From: Calidihabitans tengchongensis
GTDB taxonomy: Bacteria > Sysuimicrobiota > Sysuimicrobiia > Sysuimicrobiales > Kaftiobacteriaceae
Direction: 5' to 3'
Assembly (NCBI GenBank): GCA_031459615.1
Contig: JAVKIE010000014.1
Location: 1 to 54,280, forward strand
Length of the DNA: 54,280 bases
The notes beneath the pieces were generated by a model, which was not told where the DNA came from, did not search any database, and saw only the letters and a list, made by a program, of their open reading frames with translations. Position 1 is the first letter of the stretch. Every line of letters begins with the position of its first letter. The translations under genes were made by a program, and so were the position numbers. Positions 1 through 8,602 of the stretch are shown piece after piece.

Positions 1-28
1 AAGCGTGTACACTGTCGTCGAGGGTCAT
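1..28 (-). CDS. N-terminal fragment of an unidentified protein
   Basis: An ATG on the minus strand with GGAGGA six bases upstream opens a frame that leaves the window after nine codons (MTLDDSVHA). The good ribosome-binding site makes it a likely gene start, but nine residues do not identify a family. Confidence 0.4.
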
Positions 29-129
29 GGGCGGTCCTCCCCGTCAACCCGGAAGGGGTTGGTTTCCAGCGGGAAGGATTCGTCACATGGCCCTCCTTTA
101 CTGTCAACACTAATGCGAAACAGGACAAT

Positions 130-1008
130 CTAGGGCGAATGCGTCTGCACCCACGCCAGCGGATCCACGTACACGCCGTTGACCCGCAGGCCCCAGTGCA
201 GGTGGGGCCCGGTGGCCAGCCCCGTGGCACCCACCCGGCCTACCTGATCGCCGCGGCGCACGGGCTGGCCCGGGGCGACCTCGACCGCGGACAGGTGCAG
301 GTAGGACGTGACGATCCCCAGCCCGTGGTCGACCAGCACGGCGTTGCCGCTGACGGGCAGCTCCTCCGCCAGGCGCACGACGCCGCCGGCGGCAGCGCGG
401 ACCGGGGTGCCCTCAGGAGCTGCCAGGTCCACGCCCCGGTGAAAGCCGCGCACCTCGCCCTGGTAGACGCTGATCACGCCGTATCGGGAGGTCAGGCGGC
501 CGCCCACCGGGAGAGTAAACCTGCCCTGCCACAGCTGCCGGTCGGCCAGCACCCGCAGCGCCCGGGCGACCCGCCGGGCTTCGTCCTGCAGCAGGGCCGG
601 GTCCAACCGCGCGAGGTCATCGGGATCCAGCGTGAGGCGGCGTCGGGCGAACGGCACCCGCCGCACCGTGAGCGTGGTGCGGGCGAGGACGACCGGCCCG
701 GCGGGGCCGACGGCCTCCACGGTCACCCCCCTGACTCCCGGGGCCGTGGTGGGATCGGTCGCCAGGTACGTCCGCCAGCGGTCGCGCTCGCGGTACAGCG
801 CCCACTCGCGGCCGGCGAAGCGGACCACCGGCCGTCCCGGAGGGCCCGGACGGATCCAGACCGTCATCTCCACGGCGGCCCCCTGCCGCACCTCGGGAGC
901 AGCCAGACGGAAGGATACTGTCGGAGGCGGGCTGGCGGCGGCGCCGGCCACTCCGGCCGCCACCAGCAGGCCGGTCAGGACCGCCTGTCTCATTCCGCCC
1001 CTGCCCAT
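130..1008 (-). CDS. Secreted/anchored M23 family metallopeptidase (LytM domain)
   Basis: Probable zinc peptidoglycan endopeptidase or regulator acting in the envelope. An N-terminal hydrophobic segment (residues 6-26) looks like a signal peptide. A beta-rich domain (about 30-115) and a short helical linker precede a C-terminal LytM/M23 domain (about 165-288). The zinc-binding HxxxD motif is visible as HRGVD (H190, D194) and the HxH motif as HLH (269-271). The metal ligands look intact, so it may be catalytic rather than a degenerate activator. Start: the first ATG has GGAAG upstream; an ATG five codons in (base 993) has a better AGGGGCGGA site and is a real alternative. It is divergent from the membrane sensor gene to its right. 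Confidence 0.88.
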   Translation of the reverse strand: MGRGGMRQAVLTGLLVAAGVAGAAASPPPTVSFRLAAPEVRQGAAVEMTVWIRPGPPGRPVVRFAGREWALYRERDRWRTYLATDPTTAPGVRGVTVEAVGPAGPVVLARTTLTVRRVPFARRRLTLDPDDLARLDPALLQDEARRVARALRVLADRQLWQGRFTLPVGGRLTSRYGVISVYQGEVRGFHRGVDLAAPEGTPVRAAAGGVVRLAEELPVSGNAVLVDHGLGIVTSYLHLSAVEVAPGQPVRRGDQVGRVGATGLATGPHLHWGLRVNGVYVDPLAWVQTHSP

Positions 1009-1172
1009 ACCCGCTTCCGTTCCCCTTCAGGCTTGCGCGTCCGTATCGAGGGCGTGCACTCCCTTCCGCACGCTGCATTCGCTTGAAACCATTGTCCGGA
1101 CCGGGCGCCTCTCCTGCGAGGAAGTCTGCGCGCTGGCCCCCTCGGGGCAGAGAACACACAGGAGCCCGATCG

Positions 1173-2816
1173 ATGCGACTTCCGGCACGTCTTCGTGTCC
1201 TCCTGGGACACGTGCGCAGGTCCGTCCGGCGCGCCGCCAGCCCGCCCGCGTCCGCCGCGCGGCCGTTCCTGGACGCGCTGCAGGGCCAGACGCGGGTCGA
1301 ACGCGCCATCACCGTGGTGCGCCTGGCCGTGCTGCTGGCGCTGCTGCCCCTGCTGCAGTGGGACGCCCTGACCCCTGAGAGCGAGATGGCCCTGACGGGG
1401 CTGTCGGTGTTGCTGGCGGGGTACGTGGCCGTCCTGTGGTTTGTCGTCCCCCGGCTGCGGTGGGCACCGACGCAGGACTTTCTGCTCACCGTCGACATCC
1501 TCGCCGTGGCAGCCCTCTGCGGGTTCACCGGGGGCATCCAGAGTCCGCTGCTGCCCCTGTTCTATCTGCCCATCCTGACCGCCGCGGTGCGGTTGAACCT
1601 CCGGCAGACCCTGCTGGCGGCCGTCGCCGTCTCCGCCATCGTGATCTGGATGTGGTCGGTGGCCGGCGGCGGGATCCAGGCCCTGGGATCCGCCACCCTG
1701 CGGGTGGGACTGTTCACCATCGGCAGCCTGCTGCTGGCGGCGTTCTTCGGCGTGCTGGCGCAGGAGACGCGCCTGTCCCGGGAGCGGGAAGAACTGGCCC
1801 GCGCCCTTCAGCACCGTCTGGACCAGGCCACCGACCAGCTGATGCGCCGGCTGGCTGACCTGGAGTTCGCCTACGACCTCTCCCGGCGCCTGGCCGCCGT
1901 CACCGACACGGCATCGGTCCTGACCACCGTCGTGGAGGCGGCCCGACGACTGCTGGCCGCTCCCTGCGCCGCCGTCTTCCTGGCCTCGCCCCACGAAAGA
2001 GAGTTCACCCCTGCCTGTGTCATGGGTGCCGACGAGCCGGAGGCCGTGGCGGTCATGCGAGCCTGCGCTGCCCGGATCACGGAGGCGGCCAGCGGTCCCG
2101 TCCAGGTGGAGATCGCCGAGGGGGGACCGTGGAGTCGGGCGATCGGGGTGCCGATAGTGGTCGGTGACCGCCTGCAGGGCATCCTGGCGGCTGGCGGCGG
2201 CGACAGGTGGGAGCCCGCGCGCACGGCCCTGGCCACCCTGGGCCACGTGGCCAGCCAGGCGGGACTGGCCCTGGACCGGGCGGCGCTGCTGGAGGACATG
2301 CAGCGTCTGGCCCTGGCCAAGCCCGATGCGCGGCTGTACAGCCGGGAGCAGTTCGACCAGATGCTGCGCCAGGAGGTGTCCCGGGCCACTCAGCTGGGGG
2401 TGCCGTTTGCGCTGCTGGCCCTGTCCTGTCCGCAGATCGACGCCCGCGCCTCCGCCGGCCCGGCCGAGGACGCCGAGCTGGCCCACCGCCGGTGGACGGC
2501 CCTCGTCCTGGACGCGGCCCGCCGGGTGGACGTGGTGGCCGACAACGGACCGGGGTCGGTCCTGGTTCTGCTGGCCCTGACCAACCCCGCCGGCGCGCGG
2601 ACGTTTGCCGCCCGGCTGGTCGAGATGGCCCGGGCCGACGCCACCCTCCAGCACCTGCTGAACGCCGATGGGCCCGTGGAGGTCTATGCCGGCATCGCCG
2701 CCTTCCCCGACGATGCGGTGACCGCCAGCGAACTGCTGCACGGGGCCCTGGACGCGGTGGCCGCCGCCGACGGCGCCCGGACGATCGTGGGAGCGTCGAT
2801 GATGGGTCCGTTGTGA
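1173..2816 (+). CDS. Membrane sensor with GAF domain and degenerate GGDEF-like domain
   Basis: 547-residue membrane signalling protein. A basic N-terminus is followed by about six hydrophobic helices (roughly residues 47-195), a coiled-coil linker (about 198-232), a GAF-like domain (about 235-365) and a C-terminal region. That region starts like a diguanylate cyclase (DARLYSREQFDQMLRQEV, matching the usual DALTGLYNRRYF entry) but has no GG(D/E)EF active-site loop. It is therefore probably not a cyclase; a sensory or allosteric role is inferred. The ATG at 1173 has GGAG eight bases upstream. An earlier in-frame ATG at 1083 would add 30 unconserved residues and was rejected. The input signal is unknown. 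Confidence 0.75.
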   Translation: MRLPARLRVLLGHVRRSVRRAASPPASAARPFLDALQGQTRVERAITVVRLAVLLALLPLLQWDALTPESEMALTGLSVLLAGYVAVLWFVVPRLRWAPTQDFLLTVDILAVAALCGFTGGIQSPLLPLFYLPILTAAVRLNLRQTLLAAVAVSAIVIWMWSVAGGGIQALGSATLRVGLFTIGSLLLAAFFGVLAQETRLSREREELARALQHRLDQATDQLMRRLADLEFAYDLSRRLAAVTDTASVLTTVVEAARRLLAAPCAAVFLASPHEREFTPACVMGADEPEAVAVMRACAARITEAASGPVQVEIAEGGPWSRAIGVPIVVGDRLQGILAAGGGDRWEPARTALATLGHVASQAGLALDRAALLEDMQRLALAKPDARLYSREQFDQMLRQEVSRATQLGVPFALLALSCPQIDARASAGPAEDAELAHRRWTALVLDAARRVDVVADNGPGSVLVLLALTNPAGARTFAARLVEMARADATLQHLLNADGPVEVYAGIAAFPDDAVTASELLHGALDAVAAADGARTIVGASMMGPL

Positions 2817-2933
2817 CAGGACCTGCCAGCCTCCGTGGAGGCGGGGACGGGGAGCAGTGCAGGCCGCCCCACCCCGCCGGCATGACTGCCGGTCAGGTCA
2901 TGGCATAGCCCTCAGGCCCACGGCGACCGCCGA

Positions 2934-4610
2934 TCAGCGCCCGCGCTCGACCGCCGAGCGGGGAACCGTCGCGAGGACCTGCTGCTGGTAGTACACAGGG
3001 CCCCCGTCGTCGGCCGTGACATCCGAGGGGTAGTGGGTGGAGACAAACAGGGCGTATATGTTCCGGGCCGAGATGGCGAGGCCGAAGTAGTCGCCGATGA
3101 AGCCGCGGCCCTTCGGGCAGGGGTCCTGGTGGCCTGCGCAGGGGTACTGGGACACGCCACCGACCCTCTGGACCGGCTGTTCGGGATCCCAGGCGTGCTG
3201 GGAGACACGGACGTTGGGACCCAGGTCCGCCAGTCTCCCTCCCGTGTCCCGGTACGCCTGCAGCGAGACGTCGATGCAGAAGTTCTCCGCCCCGGGATGG
3301 GCCACGCTGGGGTCCTCCGGGCACGCCCGTCGCCGGTCGTAGAACGCCACCGCCACCAGACCGCCCGGGCCGGCAGCCACCGAGGGCTGGAACTGGTCGG
3401 TAGGCTCGTTGTTGTTGTCGTTGACCTTCTGGGGGGATGACCAGCTCCGTCCCCCGTCCGCAGACCACGTCAGCCAGACATCCATCTGCTTCTTGGTCCG
3501 ATCCCACCCTTCGTACACCAGGTACAGGTGTCCCGGATATACCGGGCTGGCGGCAAAGTGCTCGACAATACCATCGCGGAAGGTGGTGTTGGGGAGGAAC
3601 CCTTCGGGTACCACGTCCACCGTCGCCACCTTGACGAACGGGCTCCAGGTCTCGCCATCGTCGTCGGAATGCGTCACGTACAGGGTGGCCGGGGTCACGC
3701 AACACGGGGGAAAAGAGGCGAAGGCAACGTACAGGGTGCCGGCGGCGTCGACAGCCGGGTACACGTACGTGTTGGCGGGACCGCTCTGGTCGGCGGGCAC
3801 GGTCAGCTTTCGCGGGGCCGTGAAGGACGCCCCCCGGTCCCGGGAGATAGCGTAACGGATCTCCACCGTGAAGCCGTTGAACACTGCCCAGAACGCGTAC
3901 ACGTGGTCCTGAAATGGATGGCCGGGGATGTTGTTCACAGCGACCCACTGCTTGTCCTCGACGCCCCCGAAGGTCAGGGAAGACTGGTTGGGGACGCGAT
4001 CCAGGTAGCGACCGCCGTTGCCCTGAACCCAGGTGCGACCCAGGTCGTCGCTGTAGGACACACCGATGGCCGCATCGGGGTGCAGGTTGACCCACCACGC
4101 GTTGGCCGGCAGCGTCGTCTGATACGCTCGCCCACCGCTGTCGAAGGCCACGTTAGGGTCCGTGACAATCATCCAGCTGGGAGGCGAGGACTGGGTGCCT
4201 GTGGAGATGCAGTCGTACCCCTGCACCTGGGTGTGCGCCACGGGTGTGCCGTTACGGACGGTGTAGGCGCCCAGGTGGAAGATGTAAAAGGTGCTGAAGG
4301 TCTCAAAGAAGATCTTGGACGTCCCCACCAGGTTTTCGGTACCGGGCTGGACCGCCACCCACGATTCGGATCGGTTGGAGTTGTACCATCCGGACCGGCA
4401 GGTTCCGGGCAGCGGTGCCGTGGCGCCCGGCGGCACCGGATAGCCGCCGCCCTCGATGGGCCGGCTGGCCACCACATTGGTGAACGGTACGCGTGCAGAC
4501 CACCCGTCCGCCGCCGAACGCACCGCCACGGGAGACCCCAGAGCCAGAAACGCCACCACGCTCACCGCGACCGCGGCCGCCGCCCCACGCATCCGAGCCA
4601 CCCCGATCAT
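2934..4610 (-). CDS. Secreted BNR/Asp-box repeat protein (sialidase-like fold)
   Basis: About 558 residues with a hydrophobic leader after MRGAAAAVAVSVVAFL, consistent with export. Several Asp-box (SxDxGxTW) motifs are visible: SDDLGRTW, SRDRGASF, SDDDGETW and SADGGRSW. This pattern is typical of sialidase-like six-bladed propellers and other BNR glycan-binding or glycosidase proteins. The catalytic arginine triad of true sialidases cannot be assigned by eye, so the substrate is unknown. Start is uncertain: ATG at 4610 or 4592, neither with a strong ribosome site. An upstream in-frame ATG at 4691 overlaps the tRNA promoter and was rejected. Cysteine pairs (such as RAC and NFC) suggest disulfides in an exported protein. 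Confidence 0.72.
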   Translation of the reverse strand: MIGVARMRGAAAAVAVSVVAFLALGSPVAVRSAADGWSARVPFTNVVASRPIEGGGYPVPPGATAPLPGTCRSGWYNSNRSESWVAVQPGTENLVGTSKIFFETFSTFYIFHLGAYTVRNGTPVAHTQVQGYDCISTGTQSSPPSWMIVTDPNVAFDSGGRAYQTTLPANAWWVNLHPDAAIGVSYSDDLGRTWVQGNGGRYLDRVPNQSSLTFGGVEDKQWVAVNNIPGHPFQDHVYAFWAVFNGFTVEIRYAISRDRGASFTAPRKLTVPADQSGPANTYVYPAVDAAGTLYVAFASFPPCCVTPATLYVTHSDDDGETWSPFVKVATVDVVPEGFLPNTTFRDGIVEHFAASPVYPGHLYLVYEGWDRTKKQMDVWLTWSADGGRSWSSPQKVNDNNNEPTDQFQPSVAAGPGGLVAVAFYDRRRACPEDPSVAHPGAENFCIDVSLQAYRDTGGRLADLGPNVRVSQHAWDPEQPVQRVGGVSQYPCAGHQDPCPKGRGFIGDYFGLAISARNIYALFVSTHYPSDVTADDGGPVYYQQQVLATVPRSAVERGR

Positions 4611-4669
4611 CAAAGAGGGTGCCAAGACAATTCGCGCCAGGCTGACTACGCCCTGCCTGCAGTACCGGC

Positions 4670-4699
4670 TTGCTGGCCCGGCGGGGGGCACCCTATAAT
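4670..4699 (+). promoter_or_regulatory. Sigma-70-type promoter of tRNA-Leu
   Basis: TTGCTG (4670-4675) and a perfect TATAAT (4694-4699) are separated by 18 bases. The tRNA begins 17 bases after the -10 box, so the primary transcript would carry a leader of about 10 bases. Confidence 0.75.
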
Positions 4700-4716
4700 G
4701 AGCGCGGTACCGGCGT

Positions 4717-4800
4717 GCCGGGCTGGCGGAATTGGCAGACGCGTACGCTTGAGGGGCGTATGGGTTTCCCGTGGGGGTTCAAATCCCTCGCCCGGCACCA
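4717..4800 (+). tRNA. tRNA-Leu (anticodon GAG)
   Basis: Class II tRNA of 84 nt with a long variable arm. The acceptor GCCGGGC (4717-4723) pairs with GCCCGGC (4790-4796), followed by discriminator A and an encoded CCA. The anticodon stem TACGC/GCGTA (4744-4748/4756-4760) encloses TTGAGGG with GAG at 4751-4753. The T loop reads TTCAAAT. It decodes CUC/CUU leucine codons. Confidence 0.97.
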
Positions 4801-4809
4801 GAACGAGAT

Positions 4810-4837
4810 GCGGCAGGGTCGTCTCAGACCCTGCCGC
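4810..4837 (+). terminator. Terminator-like hairpin after tRNA-Leu
   Basis: A perfect 11-bp stem, GCGGCAGGGTC (4810-4820) with GACCCTGCCGC (4827-4837), and a 6-nt loop. It follows the tRNA 3' end by nine bases and faces the convergent secG gene. There is no long U-run after it (GCTGTTCT), so it may end transcription in both directions or act as a processing barrier. Confidence 0.65.
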
Positions 4838-4910
4838 GCTGTTCTGAGGGGGAAGATAGCCCCTGCGGGCGAGGGGGAGACCCCTCACACCCGGGGGCAC
4901 CGGCGCCGGC

Positions 4911-5129
4911 CTACCGGAAGAAGGCCAGGTAGGTGGAGGTCAGGACGAACAGGACGCCCGTGATCGCCGTGGCCCGGGTGAAGAAGGTCTCCCGAGGCCG
5001 CGGGCCGTGAAACAGCCGGGCGCTTCCGCCGATCGCCCCCAGCCCTTCCCCCTTGGGCCCCTGCAGCAGAATCACCCCGATGAGGGTGACGGCCAGGATG
5101 AAGTGCACCACCAGGATGGCCGTGATCAT
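4911..5129 (-). CDS. secG: Preprotein translocase subunit SecG
   Basis: 72-residue inner-membrane subunit of the SecYEG channel. It has two hydrophobic helices (about 3-24 and 51-70) around the conserved loop LLQGPKGEGLGAIGG. The ATG at 5129 has AGGGAG upstream; an ORF extension to 5195 adds a non-conserved leader. It is the last gene of the gap-pgk-tpiA-secG run, an order common in Gram-positive and Thermus-like bacteria. Confidence 0.93.
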   Translation of the reverse strand: MITAILVVHFILAVTLIGVILLQGPKGEGLGAIGGSARLFHGPRPRETFFTRATAITGVLFVLTSTYLAFFR

Positions 5130-5207
5130 GCCCGCTCCCTCTCCGCTCGCATCTCCCGCCGCCCATCCTACCATGCGCGCCGTGGGCGGGTCCACCCGGG
5201 CGGACGC

Positions 5208-5951
5208 TCAGCGGGAAAAGGCGCGGGCGATGGCGATGAAAGCGGACGCGTCCAGGCTGGCTCCGCCCACCAGCGCGCCGTCGATGCCGGGCCGCCCGGA
5301 AAACTCCCCGACGTTGGCCGGGGTGACACTGCCCCCGTACAGCACGCGCACGTCCTCTCCCGCACGCCCCAGGGCGTCCCGGATGACGCCGGCGACCCGG
5401 TCGGCCTCCTCGCCGGTGGGTGTCCGTCCCGTGCCGATGGCCCACACCGGCTCGTAGGCGATCACCAGCAGCCGGACCCGCTCGGCCGGCAGGCCCGCCG
5501 TGGCCTGCTCCACCTGCCGGCGGACCACGGCGTCGGTTCGCCCCGCCTCGCGCTCCTCCAGGCGCTCGCCGACGCACACGATGGGGACCAGGCCGTGGTC
5601 CAGGGCCGCAGCGGTCTTGCGGCCCACGGCCTCATCAGTTTCCCCGAAGTGCTGGCGGCGTTCCGAATGGCCCACGATGACGTACCGGCACCCCACGTCC
5701 ACCAGCATGGGCGGCGAGATCTCCCCGGTGTAGGGGCCCCGGGGCTCCCAGAACACATCCTGGGCTCCCAGCCGCACCCCGGAGCCCTCCAGGGCGCGGG
5801 CCGCGGCCCCCAGCGCCGTGAACGGCGGGCAGACCGCCACCTCCACGTCGGGCGGGAGGGGGCCGCGGGCGATGGCGGCCGCCAGGGCGGCCGCCTCGGC
5901 CGTGGTCGTGTGCATCTTCCAGTTGCCGGCCACCAGGCGGGGCCGGCTCAT
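5208..5951 (-). CDS. tpiA: Triosephosphate isomerase
   Basis: 247-residue TIM-barrel enzyme interconverting dihydroxyacetone phosphate and glyceraldehyde 3-phosphate. The catalytic residues are present: K12 and H14 in GNWKMH, H95 in VGHSERR, and E167 in AYEPVWAIGTG. The phosphate-binding YGGSV is also present. The start codon overlaps the pgk stop by four bases (ATGA), implying translational coupling. The long open frame upstream to 6425 is an antisense-frame extension through pgk, not a fusion. Confidence 0.97.
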   Translation of the reverse strand: MSRPRLVAGNWKMHTTTAEAAALAAAIARGPLPPDVEVAVCPPFTALGAAARALEGSGVRLGAQDVFWEPRGPYTGEISPPMLVDVGCRYVIVGHSERRQHFGETDEAVGRKTAAALDHGLVPIVCVGERLEEREAGRTDAVVRRQVEQATAGLPAERVRLLVIAYEPVWAIGTGRTPTGEEADRVAGVIRDALGRAGEDVRVLYGGSVTPANVGEFSGRPGIDGALVGGASLDASAFIAIARAFSR

Positions 5952-7135
5952 GCCGCTCGGTCCTGCAGCGCCGCCACCCCCGGCAGGACCTTCCCCTCCA
6001 GGAACTCCAGCGACGCGCCGCCGCCGGTGGAGACGTGGGACATGCGGTCGGCCAGGCCCATCTGCTGCAGGGCGGCAGCCGTGTCCCCGCCGCCGACGAT
6101 GGTCACCGCCCCCGAGGCCGCGGCGGCCTCGGCCACCATCCGGGTGCCGGCGGCAAAGGGGACGAACTCGCACACTCCCAGGGGGCCGTTCCAGACCACC
6201 GTCCCGGCGGTCCGGACGACGCGGGAGAACGCCGCGGCGGTCTGCGGCCCGATGTCCATGCCCATCCAGCCCTCGGGGATCGCCTCGGCGGGCACCACCC
6301 GCACGGCGGCGTCGGGAGCGAAGCGGTCGGCCACCACCACGTCCTCGGGCAGCAGGAGGGGGACCCGTCGGCGCTCCGCCTCCTCCAGCAGCGACCGCGC
6401 CAGGTCCAGCCGGTCCACCTCGCACAGCGACGCCCCCACCCCGTACCCCCGGGCCCGCAGAAAGGTATAGGCCATCGCCCCGCCGATGAGCAGGGTATCG
6501 GCCCGCCCCAGCAGGTTGCGGATGACCCCGATCTTGTCCGAGACCTTCTTGCCGCCCAGGATGGCCACGAAGGGGCGGCGCGGATCCTCCAGAGCCCGGG
6601 ACAGATACTCGAGCTCGCGTTCCATGAGCAGCCCGGCCACCGCCGGGAGGTACCGGGCCACGCCCACCGTGGACGCGTGGGCCCGGTGGGCGGTGCCGAA
6701 GGCGTCGTTGACGTACAGATCCGCCAGGGACGCCAGAGCGCGGGCAAACTCCGGGTCGTTGGCCTCCTCGCCGGGGTGAAACCGCAGGTTCTCCAGCAGG
6801 ATCACGTCGCCGTCCCGCATCTCGGCCACGGCCCGCTCCACCTCGGGCCCCACGCAGTCGGCCAGCTTGCGCACCGGGGCATCCAGCAGCTCGCTCAGGC
6901 GGCGGGCCACGGGGTCCATGCGCAGGCTCTCCACCACCTTGCCCTCGGGCCGTCCCAGATGGGATGCCAGGATCACCCGGGCGCCGCGGCGGCGCAGCTC
7001 CTGGATCGTCGGCAGCGCCTCCCGGATCCGCCGGTCGTCGGCCACGCGCCCGTCGTCCAGCGGAACGTTGAAGTCGACCCGGACCAGGACCCGCCGGCCG
7101 GCCACGTCCACGTCGCGGATCGTCTTCTTGGCCAT
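5948..7135 (-). CDS. pgk: Phosphoglycerate kinase
   Basis: 395 residues, normal family length, forming the two-domain glycolytic kinase that makes ATP from 1,3-bisphosphoglycerate. The N-terminal substrate site RVDFNVPLDDG, the basic SHLGRPEG patch and the C-terminal nucleotide loop GGGDTAAA are all present. It lies 10 bases after gap and overlaps tpiA by four bases, so all three are likely co-transcribed. Confidence 0.97.
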   Translation of the reverse strand: MAKKTIRDVDVAGRRVLVRVDFNVPLDDGRVADDRRIREALPTIQELRRRGARVILASHLGRPEGKVVESLRMDPVARRLSELLDAPVRKLADCVGPEVERAVAEMRDGDVILLENLRFHPGEEANDPEFARALASLADLYVNDAFGTAHRAHASTVGVARYLPAVAGLLMERELEYLSRALEDPRRPFVAILGGKKVSDKIGVIRNLLGRADTLLIGGAMAYTFLRARGYGVGASLCEVDRLDLARSLLEEAERRRVPLLLPEDVVVADRFAPDAAVRVVPAEAIPEGWMGMDIGPQTAAAFSRVVRTAGTVVWNGPLGVCEFVPFAAGTRMVAEAAAASGAVTIVGGGDTAAALQQMGLADRMSHVSTGGGASLEFLEGKVLPGVAALQDRAA

Positions 7136-7145
7136 CTCCGCGACC

Positions 7146-8156
7146 CTACAGTCCCCGCTCGGCCATGTAGGCCACCAGGTCGGCCACCCGGCAGGCGTAG
7201 CCCCACTCGTTGTCGTACCAGGACATGACCTTCACCAGGGTGTCCTCGATGACGGTGGTCAGCGGCGCGTCCACCACCGCCGAATAGGGGCTGCCCTTGT
7301 AGTCCATGGAGACCAGCTCCTCCTCGCTGTAGCCCAGGTACCCGCGCATCTCCTCCTGGCTGTAGCGCCGGTAGGCGGCGTTGACCGCGTCCGCGGTCAC
7401 CGGCCGCTCCAGCTCGCACACCAGGTCCACGATGGAGACGGTGGGGGTGGGCACCCGCAGGGCGATGCCGTGCATCTTTCCCCGCAGTTCGGGGAGGACC
7501 AGGAAGATGGCGCGGGCCGCCCCGGTGGTGGCCGGGATGATGTTCAGGGCCGCCGCCCGGGCCTCCCGCAGGTTCTCGCCCACCACGTCCAGGATCCGCT
7601 GGGTGTTGGTGTAGGAGTGGACGGTGGTCATGAACCCCCGGCGGATGCCAAACTCCCGGCTGAGCACCTTGGCGGTCACCGCCAGGCAGTTGGTGGTGCA
7701 CGAACCGTTGCTGACGATGGTGTGCACCCGGGGATCGTACAGCTCGTGATTGACCCCCATGTTGAGGGTGATGTCCTCACCCTTGGCCGGCGCGGTGATG
7801 ACCACCTTGCGGGCGCCTCCGGCCAGGTGGCCGCGGGCCTTCTCGGCGGCGGTGAACCGGCCGGTGGCCTCCACCACGATGTCCACCCCCGCCTCCCGCC
7901 AGGGGATGGCCGACGGCTCGCGTTCGCTGAACACCTTCATGGTCCACTGGTTGACGCGCAGCTCGCCGTCCCGGGCCTCCACCTGTCCGGGGAACGTGCC
8001 GTAGTTGGAGTCGTACTTGAACAGGTGGGCGTTGGTCCGGAGGTCGGCGATGTCGTTGACGGCCGTCACCTGGAGCCGCTCGGGGTAGCGCTCCAGCATT
8101 GCCCTCAGCGACTGGCGGCCGATCCGGCCAAATCCGTTGATGCCCACGCGGACCAT
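7146..8156 (-). CDS. gap: Glyceraldehyde-3-phosphate dehydrogenase, type I
   Basis: 336-residue NAD(P)-dependent enzyme. The Rossmann motif GINGFGRIG sits at residues 5-13 and the catalytic cysteine C153 in SNGSCTTNCLA. WYDNEWGYA occurs near the C-terminus. The start at 8156 has a strong GGAGGAGG site; the frame extends upstream to 8312 without conservation. It heads the lower-glycolysis gene group gap-pgk-tpiA. Confidence 0.97.
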   Translation of the reverse strand: MVRVGINGFGRIGRQSLRAMLERYPERLQVTAVNDIADLRTNAHLFKYDSNYGTFPGQVEARDGELRVNQWTMKVFSEREPSAIPWREAGVDIVVEATGRFTAAEKARGHLAGGARKVVITAPAKGEDITLNMGVNHELYDPRVHTIVSNGSCTTNCLAVTAKVLSREFGIRRGFMTTVHSYTNTQRILDVVGENLREARAAALNIIPATTGAARAIFLVLPELRGKMHGIALRVPTPTVSIVDLVCELERPVTADAVNAAYRRYSQEEMRGYLGYSEEELVSMDYKGSPYSAVVDAPLTTVIEDTLVKVMSWYDNEWGYACRVADLVAYMAERGL

Positions 8157-8196
8157 GATCACACCTCCTCCCGGTGCGTTCCCGCGTCGCGCGGCG

Positions 8197-8577
8197 TCAG
8201 GGGATCCGCCCCGTCTCTCCTGCCGGACCCCGCCTGGCGCCGCGCCAGTACCGCTCCAGCAGGTCCCGGCGGATGAAGCCCACGTTGCCGAAGATCCGGA
8301 TGGAAAAGGCAATCACGGCGCCCAGGTAGATGTCCACCCCCAGCAGGTCCCCGATGGCGGTCAGCAGCGCCGCAAAGAACGTGTTGGCAAAGAAGCCGCT
8401 GAGGAAGATGGACAGGTCAAAGCGGTCCTCCAGCTGGGCCCGCAGGCCGCCCAGGACCGTGTCGATGGCGGCCAGGATGGCGATGGCCGTGTACTTGACC
8501 ACCCCCAGCGGGATCTCCACCGACGACAGAAACCCCAGGACGATGCCGACCAGCAGGCCGAGCACGGGCAACCACAT
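8197..8577 (-). CDS. sbp: Small basic protein (Sbp, DUF1290)
   Basis: 126-residue membrane protein with three to four hydrophobic helices and a basic C-terminus (IRRDLLERYWRGARR). The pattern GFLSSVEIPLGVVKY followed by IAILAAIDTVLGG matches the small-basic-protein family. In Bacillus and many Gram-positives that family sits beside DUF881 genes near ftsZ. Its function is unknown; a link to cell division or the envelope is only suggested by neighbourhood in other genomes. Start with GGAGGAG at 8577. It lies between the DUF881 gene and gap. Confidence 0.85.
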   Translation of the reverse strand: MWLPVLGLLVGIVLGFLSSVEIPLGVVKYTAIAILAAIDTVLGGLRAQLEDRFDLSIFLSGFFANTFFAALLTAIGDLLGVDIYLGAVIAFSIRIFGNVGFIRRDLLERYWRGARRGPAGETGRIP

Positions 8578-8602
8578 GACCGCTCCTCCTGTCGCGCCCC
8601 GC

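Noticed and set aside
5208..6425. Apparent fusion ahead of triosephosphate isomerase
   Set aside because: The upstream segment reads pgk out of frame and shows no family features; the enzyme starts at 5951.
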